From the NCBI GenBank assembly GCA_024741835.1, contig JAENRP010000001.1:248001-312000 (forward strand): a stretch of DNA of 64,000 nt, given 5' to 3'. The position numbers were made by a program, and so were the translations under genes. Origin of the DNA: Diplocarpon mali. Taxonomy: Eukaryota > Ascomycota > Leotiomycetes > Helotiales > Drepanopezizaceae. Each line of letters begins with the position of its first letter. Positions within the stretch are counted from its first letter, which is position 1. This document shows, piece after piece, positions 56,471 to 64,000 of the stretch. The notes beneath the pieces were generated by a model, which saw only the letters and a list, made by a program, of their open reading frames with translations, was not told the origin of the DNA and made no database searches.

Positions 56471-59400
56471 CCTGGGAAAGGGGAGTATAAAGAGTGTCTA
56501 CTGTCTACTCAGTACTTATCTACCCGAGAGAGCAGACTCGGTAGACTTCGGACTTTACCTTCACCCCGACCTGCTCGTAATCTGACCCTGAGCTGACCTT
56601 GACCTGTGCTGACCCGACCTGACCTGACTTGACCCGAGCTGCAGCAACCCTACGATACTGGGTGCAGGCTGCATGCATCTGCACCTGCAGTCCAGGTTTA
56701 TCTCTCGAGAGACCGTACAGTATCCCCACCAGTTGCTACAGCGTCGACGCTCAGCTATCCCATCTTGGTGGTGGTTGTTTAGAGGCATGTAAAAGTCTTG
56801 TCGCTTCCCAAGATTGTGAGGAGAGGCGAGGAGCCCGCCTGCAATGCAGGGCAGTTTTGTAGGGAGGGAGGAATCTGAGCAGAGGCAATTCATAAAGATA
56901 GCAGCATGGCTCGAACGAAAAAAAAAACATAAAAAAAAACTTTAAAAACTACAATTAGCTCCCAAAGCCTATTCGGATGAGGTCCCCGCCACGTGATCTC
57001 GCGCCTGTATCGGTACCGGGCTCCCCTCCGTTTGTTGATCATCCAGCGCGGAAACGCGTCTCTGTTTGTTTGTGTCTGTGTTTGTTTTCGCTACGCAAGG
57101 TATGTTCTGGTCTGGGGGTAACTTTGCTATGCTCTGCTCCCGTCTTTCGGCTTCAACACCCCCATCCTAACACTCTCCTCTGCCCATTCTACGAAGTCTA
57201 CTATACTACTTTTCGAGATATACGACCCTGCACTCCCCTCTCAACGCAAGCCCGAGTCCTGTTCCTGGGGACCATCAATCTCATCCAAGCGACCCCCTCA
57301 CTCAATCAATCTCACACGAATCCTTCCTGCAGCGGATCAAGCTCAGGGTGCTTGCTCCCGCGGGGTTTGTTTGAGGGAAAGTGCTCGCTCGCCTTGCTTT
57401 CGCCCTCTGCTCTTGTGCTTCGCCGACACCAGCCGTGTGATTGGTTTTTGGTTCGGAATATTACCCAACTTGCCATGCCGCCGGTCCGTGGCCCGCGGCT
57501 TGTCGTGGATACGGTACTTGGTTCGGAACATTGATTCTCGAGTGCTCGCAACTCGCTCCTAGGCGTGGGACGGCAGCAGCAGCGGAAGTCTCGGCCCGGG
57601 ATGGCATGATGCGGGGTTGAAGTATGATGTTGAGTTGAACGTTGACCTGTTCCCCTCTTCTGTCTGCCCAGCGCGGAGGGGGGGCGGATATCCTCAAATA
57701 GATAAACAAAGTAGATAAATAAACAAACAAATGAATCAACGGACAAGTAAATAAGTAAACAAGTAAACAAAGAAATAATAAAAAAAAACCAGCGGTGAAG
57801 ATTCCAGAAGAGGCGTACATGTCCACTTCTCATCCCTACCTTATCTAGAGTCACGTTTATAGTTCCGCACCGCCTGTCCCTGTTCTCTCCATCCCATCAC
57901 CAACAACCTCATTATCCTTTCCGCATCTCGCCCATCTCACTTAAAAGCGCACATCTCAACTCTGTTCAGCAGCCCGTTCCCTCGACAGCAGAGCGAGGAT
58001 GACGTCAGCCATGAGTTATTGGGTGGATAGAATTCGCTCCCAATGTCCCAGGCAGAGGCCGTAGGAGCAAACGAGTGGGGTAGCTTGATTCCTATACCGG
58101 TACTCGAGCGGTACTCCCATGAAAAATCTACTTCTCGCTCTTTTAGGGTTTGCTATTTACTTAGTCCATGGGGAAATAATCTGAGGTTTTCTGTCTGTGC
58201 GCTATACTAGAACTTTCTTTTATGCAAGGGTTTCGACAGGGGGTACTTGAAGCTTAGGAATCAATAACAGTTGAGATAATTAGAGATTTGATTAGGGAAA
58301 TGCCAAATAGATATAAAGCAGTGATTATCGCAAAAGGTGGCTATATAAAATACTAAGGAATTTAATAAAAGCAGCATTGCCAAGAATCTAGTGTATACAG
58401 ACAGGGAACCTCAGATTATTACACCCTGTACGAAGTACGTTTGACGTTTTGGTTGCTAATTTTACCTTTTCACCTTTTACCTTTTACCTTTTTTACTTTT
58501 GAGTTTCAAGCGTTCGCAGACGACAGGGGCAGAAAGCTACTGTGAGGAAGGTGCAGCAGTGAAGTATTTTACCCAGTTTTTTTGTTGTTTTTTCCCAGAC
58601 ATGGAACATTTCTTCCTTGCAAGTCAGATACAAAGATTAAAAGGTGTAAGAAATAATTAGCTTCACAAGCTAGAGTACCTGTAGCTTTTGCAGTCTTTTT
58701 TTGTTTTCAATAGCTTTCATACATATTCGCAAGACGTATACAATATCGTAATACAAGTATCAAGCGAGCCCTGGTCAACGGGTAGGGTATGACAAATACA
58801 TCACCGCTATCACTCCGAGCTTGTTCACACTCCACCACCGGGAAAAATTCCCACTTGGAGTCGAGTACTCCATTATATGTTTCGACTTCGCGCGAGACGG
58901 CGCTGGGAAGTTGGCTTCTTGAGAATCTATTGGCCGGTGGCTCTTGCGCTTTGGAGTAGTATTATAAATCGTAAGTTGTCAGTGACGAAAGAGGAAAAGT
59001 AAATAAGAGAGGCTAAAACGACCCGCAAAGCTCAAAAGCTTTGCTGTTACTACTGACTTTTCCCAGTAGCCAGTCGGGTGCAAAAGTGGAGCTTTGTGAT
59101 TCTTAGCGGTTAACTGAATTCTTGGTTGGTCAAAGTCCATTCAATGGATATGCCATATGTGCAGCTCACTGGAAAAAAAATAGGACGTTGTAAAAGTGCA
59201 TTTTCAAGACCCGCATTCTCGGCTTGCTCTCGCTCTCTTTTAATAGCTGACAGCTATGGTCCCGTTGTCGATACTACAGGGTGCTCACCATTGATAATAG
59301 TGAGGTTTAGCCCCTGTTGTCGTCGGGCGAAAAATAGAGAGAGAGAAAAAGTGTAATTATAGCTACAGTCAGCAGAGCACTTACTCTCTTTTTGATTTTA

Positions 59401-61999
59401 TTCCGAGCACAGTGGGCCCGTAAACCCACCGAATAGCACCCCGCTACTTGGGAACGAAGAACCTCCGTATTCTGAAAATCGAATGCGAGAAGCAAGAGCA
59501 GATAGCATGCAAATGATCCACTGTCCCCGAAATAAACGACAACAACTTCGACTATAGATACAAAGGTTACAGACCTTGAAAGCATTTATAATACTAAGGT
59601 TTTTAGCGCTCGGTTGCTTCTCTGAGTGGTTGAGAATTCATACTTTTCAGTGGATCTTGGCCCTAGATTTGACCCACCGTACTCGAAATACCAAAGTGTC
59701 TGGAGAACGGCCTGTGAACAGTCAGCGTCCGAACGCGCCCTACGCTAAGGATAGTAGCCAGGGGATACTCCACAGTGGATCAGAGAAGAGGGCGGAGATC
59801 CCATGGAAAGTACGGATACTGACTACTCAGAATTGGAACCCGAACGCTTTAAAACCCTAATATTTGGTCAAAAAAAAAATCTACGCATTACGGAGGTATT
59901 GTTGTGAAACCCTTGGACTCTACCTTTGCCAACGCGAAGTGCTTTCCTTGCAGATCGGCTGTAATAGTCAGAAGAGGCTGAGGAAGAATTCGCTACTGGA
60001 CTAGGGCACTCTCAAGTACTCTTCTGGCTAACGTGATCGAGCGAACGGTTCTTGTTCCGATTTGCAAGAGTTGTATACTGCTGAAGTCCAAGTATTCATA
60101 GACCCCTTGTTGACAGGGTATAACAAAGCAACGCAAAGCTCCATTCTCCCAGTGGGTTACAAACATACCTATAGGCATTTTTGTTAGAGTAAATGGACTT
60201 TGACCGACTAAAGACCCACCTCTCCCTAAGGGTCCAAGGTCCACATTTGTAGCCCACTACAAGAACTGAGTACCTCTATAGGGATTTGTGGATTCCCTGC
60301 GTGGAGCTTCTTCGAAGTAAGCAGTTTTTTCTTTCGCTCTAGTATAAAGGATCAGGATTCTTGGGAAACGTTTAGCTTATACTATTTTGTCTCGTGTATA
60401 TCTTTCTCTCCTCAACAGCGGACTACTTTCCTGTGGGTTTTTGATCCACCGTATCCGAAGGGAAAATATCGGGTGTAGGAAGAGACATAGGATACTGTGA
60501 TACCTGAGCTGCCTAGTAGTTATGTCACCGCCTTTGACCCCCCAAACACCAGCCGAGGAACAGAATTGCTTTCTTCGCATGAGAACCACGACTTGACCTA
60601 CCAATACTTGTCGAATCTCTCTGCAGCAGGAGGCTCAAGATACCCATCTTACACCTCTTACTAACACCCGCCACGACAGCTACACATTTGCACCGTTCAG
60701 CCGCTCTCACCAAACCCCGTTCAGACGTTCGGACCCCTGTCGACCGAGGCGGTGACGGTAGCTCCTCGCGGCAGCACCGAACAGCAGCTATCACACTAGC
60801 ACTTCGCGAGTTTGAAACCAACGTCCGATGCGATTTCGAACTTCGGTTTCCTCCGTGCAGAACCGACTCGTCTCGCGAGCCTGGCCCGGCCCGCACTGTC
60901 TCCTGAAACCAATTTCGCAAAACACGCCTGGGGCTCAGTCTCGCGGCTTTGGAGTTTTCGATTTTCGAGTTCTGGACCCGCAGATCGCTAGTCCGCATCG
61001 GTGTATCTAAAATAACGAAACTCTGTTCCGAACGGCTGCCTTTTGCAGAGTGATCTGTACGGGTGGAATCAGATGCTCCGACTTCTCTCGCTCTGCGACT
61101 GCGGCAGGTCAAGAAACAGACCTGCTGAGTACACTCCCTCTGCACTTCCGGGAAGAGACCAACATGCTTGGAGGATCAAAGACTGAGAGCTAGCAGATAG
61201 CTGGGAACCCGATCCACCGCATATGAGAAGAAGAAGAAGAAAGAGAGGACCCTGCATTTGAAGTATTAATTTCAATCTTGCAAATCTCCGTAGCATCGAC
61301 AATTTAATCAAACATTAAGGTTTCCAGCCTTCGGTTTGCTCAGCTCGCTCTTCTCAGTGGTTGGCGTCTAACCTCCGTCAAGGGACGGATCCCGAAACTC
61401 GGAATCGAAGGCTGCGAAACAGCAGATCGACCGCTGTGGTTGGGAACGACCTTCTCACCACGCTGCCCGCTTCTGGGGAGCTCGATTTTAAACTTCTTGC
61501 CGAACCTTTGGTGGGTGGGCGGCGCCCGGTTGGTCTTGCGAGGCTCGGTTTTAGACTTCTTGGTGAACCTTCTCGCGTTGGACGTGCTGTCGGTACAACT
61601 TTGTATACTCTTGCTTTCATTTGGCCTTGCTAGCTATCCTATGTAATCCAAAGGAAATTGCGAACCCTTCCCCTCCCACCACCCCTTGGACGGTAGTCGC
61701 CCTTGTGAAGTCTATACACCAACCTGCTGACAAGCAAACCAACCCCCACGGCCGACTCGACCGAGTCACGTCCTGTCAGTATACACCGTACGCCACTCGC
61801 AACCGAGCGGCGGGAAAACCTTCACAGTATCTCAGATTTCTGTAGTGCCAGCCACACACTCCCCCTCTCTCCACCGTTGATACGTGCAGACGGTGAATTA
61901 CAAAAGACCGGTGAGTTATACCGTAACGTAAGAGCCCCAACCCCCAGCCCAGAGAAGCGAGCGCACGCTCCCGACCCCCCAAAGCGGCATCTCGTCTCA

Positions 62000-64000
62000 T
62001 TTCATTCTGTTGCGATCCAGCGCACATAGCAGATGTGAGCGCCTACCGGGGCTGCTTCCCAGCCATCGCAGGACAGAGTACGTAGCGACTAGCACGCGGC
62101 AACGCAATTACTACGCGGTACAAGCAACACGCGGTGGGAATTCGGATCCGCCGCCTGCGAGCGAGGGGACCCCCGAAAGGAGTTGTGTGAGGCACCTGCG
62201 CTACTGGGCACCGCTTGCTATGTGTACGGCGACGTCAGAGATATAGCCGATCACCAGCCCTATATCTCGAGAGTTGAACCCTTTTCCTGTGCGATCGTCC
62301 CCCCTCGAATGTCAAATCAGCACGGAACCGACGCGAACTGCACGGGGGGCCGGCCGCTCCGCTCACCGCTTCCGGATGTGCCAGGGGGGGGGATGTAAAT
62401 ATAAACAAGTGCCGACTCGGTTCTCTCGGCCCCTTTATCACGTGTAGGCAACAAGTACAAGGCGCACCCGGGTGCGAGGAACGAAATGACTGAAATCACG
62501 GTGTAGTGCGTCCGTCAGCGAAAATCGTTTAGAGTGGTGATGTCACCGCTTTCCATGAGGCGGCCTTCTCGTGCCCGGGGCTGTTGGGGGGTGACCTGTT
62601 CGGCGGCAGAGGCAATAGGTCTGCGTGTGCGAGTCGGAAAGCTTACATTGCCTTTCTCCTGCCAGCGGGAAAGTCACGAGGCATCCCCAGCGCAGCACAG
62701 CACAGCGCAGCACAGCAGAAGCACGTGCCAGCATCCAAGTGATTAGTTCCAAAGCATACTGCAGTACACGTCTGATCTGACTGGCTCGATCCCCTGTCCC
62801 ATCCCCCCCTCTTCCCTGACAGCGCCCCGCAGAAGAAGACCACGCGCATCCGCGCCAGTGCTTCGGAATAGCATTTCCAGGGGGCGAAGAGAAGGGCAAA
62901 GGCCCGGTTCCTGGTGCGCATCGAGATCTGGACGCGGGATCGGGAGGGCGCGAGGCACGACCTCCAGAGATTCCGCGAAGGGGGACTCTGCGGGCTGGGC
63001 TGGGACTTGCGTACGAGGCTGGCTTCGATCAGGGGGACCGCGGTAGGATGAGGCCGCGGGGCGTCCGGCGCGGCTGCTGGCCTGCCGATACGTGACGGAG
63101 GGAAGATGAGGCTGGCGTCGGCGTCGGCATCGGCTCGGCATCCGGCGAGCTGGGTAGGGTTTCTGGCTGTCTTGTCTCGTCGTTTGCGTCCGGAGTACGC
63201 TCGATATCCTTCTCGGATATGCACATGGACATGCACGTCGACGGGGACGTGGACAGACGGTCCCCCGCGAGCAGAGGAGGTGGAAGTCCTCGTCGGGCGA
63301 ACGGCGCAGCACAGCGCAGCATCGAACCGCGCATCTCCAGACCCCGGAGCGAGTCGGGGAATGATCGAAGGCCGGGGTTCTGGAAGGAGTCTAGGAAGGC
63401 CGGGAGGGGACGGGCGGGACCGGGCCCTCGCAGCCGCTGCCGCAGCCTCAACCTTAAAACCTGAGCGTCGGATACTTTCCAGGGTGTCCTGTGGGAGAAA
63501 ATGGAAAAGAGGACATGGGAGGAAACATGTATCTATGCCACTCCATGAATATATATATATATGTGGGAGAGGATACGGAGAAACACAGCCCGCCGCGGTC
63601 GAACCGTCCTCGGTCTCCAAGTACCATCGTCTTCCCCCGCCTCATCGCCCAGCGAGCGTCCCTCGGAACCAGAACCGTCGCCAGCGCTACTTCGAACCGA
63701 CTCTGACTCGCAACCCCTTCTCGTTGCTGTGTTGATGATCATGACACATCACCCTCACCATTGATTGATCTATCCGTTTGCCCTGCTTGATTCTTTTACG
63801 AGAAAAAATTTCGGTCAAGGAAAAAAGTTACTCCCGACCGGGAATGTCCCCCCTATCGGCCAGCACCCTCCCTCCTTGCTCCACCCATCCTTCGCTTACC
63901 CCCTGACCCGAACAACGACCCCAAGAGCAGAGTCCAGCAAAGGAAGCACAATACAACACAACCCTCGCCGCTACCTTTCCATCGAGAGCACGCCCCTCGT
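62000..64000. other. GC-richer right edge, probable upstream region of a gene outside the window
   Basis: Composition returns to GC-rich. Frames of 200-325 codons overlap on both strands and lack motifs, so none is called. Simple items: cagca/cacag repeats near 62690-62720, an AT run (ATATAT) near 63548, and from 63720 a pyrimidine-rich stretch (caccctcaccatt, ccccctatcggcc, ctccctccttgctcc) typical of fungal promoters and 5' UTRs. Confidence 0.5.

Larger units (their letters stand above)
52345..61999. other. AT-rich zone with patches of repeats, no supported gene
   Basis: 9.6 kb. The SLD5 promoter is next to 52344. Short simple repeats occur: (GA)n near 52955-52990, (GGTC)n, (GGATGCT)n, GCATTGC-type repeats, (TGACC)n near 56575-56640 and (TTTTACC)n near 58465-58495. 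GC-richer patches at about 54480-54660 and 60640-61640 hold gene-like minus-strand frames without recognisable motifs. A CRE-like tgacgtca lies at about 57998-58005. No RNA gene was recognised. Confidence 0.45.

Noticed and set aside
57473..57712. Possible two-exon small protein starting MPPVRGPRLVVDT with a 48-bp intron
   Set aside because: Splice signals are weak, composition is not convincing and nothing recognised; may deserve a look only with transcript data.
57996..58062. Short frame beginning MTSAMSYWVDR just after promoter-like pyrimidine DNA and a CRE-like tgacgtca
   Set aside because: Ends after about 20 codons and no downstream exon was found in the AT-rich sequence.
62643..63735. 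325-codon minus-strand and 209-codon plus-strand overlapping frames
   Set aside because: Overlap each other, include simple repeats (His-Val, Tyr-Ile, Ala runs) and lack motifs.
1..64000. CRISPR arrays, bacterial operons, rRNA operon or 5S rRNA
   Set aside because: The genes have introns and fungal families; tandem repeats seen lack spacer structure; no rRNA signature was recognised.

Overview
The window looks like nuclear DNA of a filamentous ascomycete (Pezizomycotina). Protein-coding genes carry short introns of mostly 47-130 bp with GTRNGT donors and CTRAC-type branch sites. Fungal housekeeping proteins are present (TRM61, cysteinyl-tRNA synthetase, SYG1-like, POT peptide transporter, UTP18, SLD5). 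The DNA is split into GC-rich gene-bearing stretches and AT-rich, TA-dense stretches resembling RIP-decayed repeats. The order or species is not resolved from sequence alone. An NLP (necrosis/ethylene-inducing) protein and a secreted CE1-type esterase suggest a plant-associated or saprotrophic life style.

Layout. 1-1.78 kb: AT-rich, no supported gene. 1.8-8.7 kb: compact cluster of an alpha/beta-hydrolase-like protein lacking its catalytic serine (+), TRM61 (-), cysteinyl-tRNA synthetase (+, divergent from TRM61) and a secreted esterase (+). 8.7-12.0 kb: very GC-rich intergenic DNA. 12.0-15.4 kb: SPX-EXS (SYG1/XPR1-like) protein (+). 15.4-17.8 kb: intergenic with an AT-rich ~57-bp minisatellite. 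17.8-18.6 kb: NLP (+), followed at once by a GA tract with an assembly gap. 21.9-23.9 kb: POT-family peptide transporter (+). 25.6-26.0 kb: a three-exon gene for a 56-residue cysteine-rich protein (+). 26.4-27.8 kb: OYE/YqjM-type flavin oxidoreductase (-). 28.9-29.3 kb: ~70-bp minisatellite. 29.7-31.6 kb: O-fucosyltransferase-like membrane-anchored protein (-). 31.6-35.5 kb: intergenic with several repeats and a second gap. 35.5-37.5 kb: large disordered protein (+). 39.2-41.0 kb: UTP18 (-).

From about 41 kb to 62 kb composition falls sharply to AT-rich. This zone holds a decayed LTR-type element (about 43.29-45.45 kb) and many broken open frames. At least two apparently intact genes sit in it: a two-exon 140-residue protein (42.66-43.13 kb, -) and the GINS subunit SLD5 (51.56-52.34 kb, -). 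The last 2 kb turns GC-rich again and looks like upstream DNA of a gene beyond the right edge.

Functional links: TRM61 (tRNA m1A58) and cysteinyl-tRNA synthetase share a short divergent promoter. UTP18 (SSU processome) and SLD5 (replication) are unrelated housekeeping genes. The NLP, esterase and peptide transporter would fit host or substrate interaction and nutrient uptake. All exon boundaries were deduced by eye from frame, splice-signal and family fit. No alignments were run.
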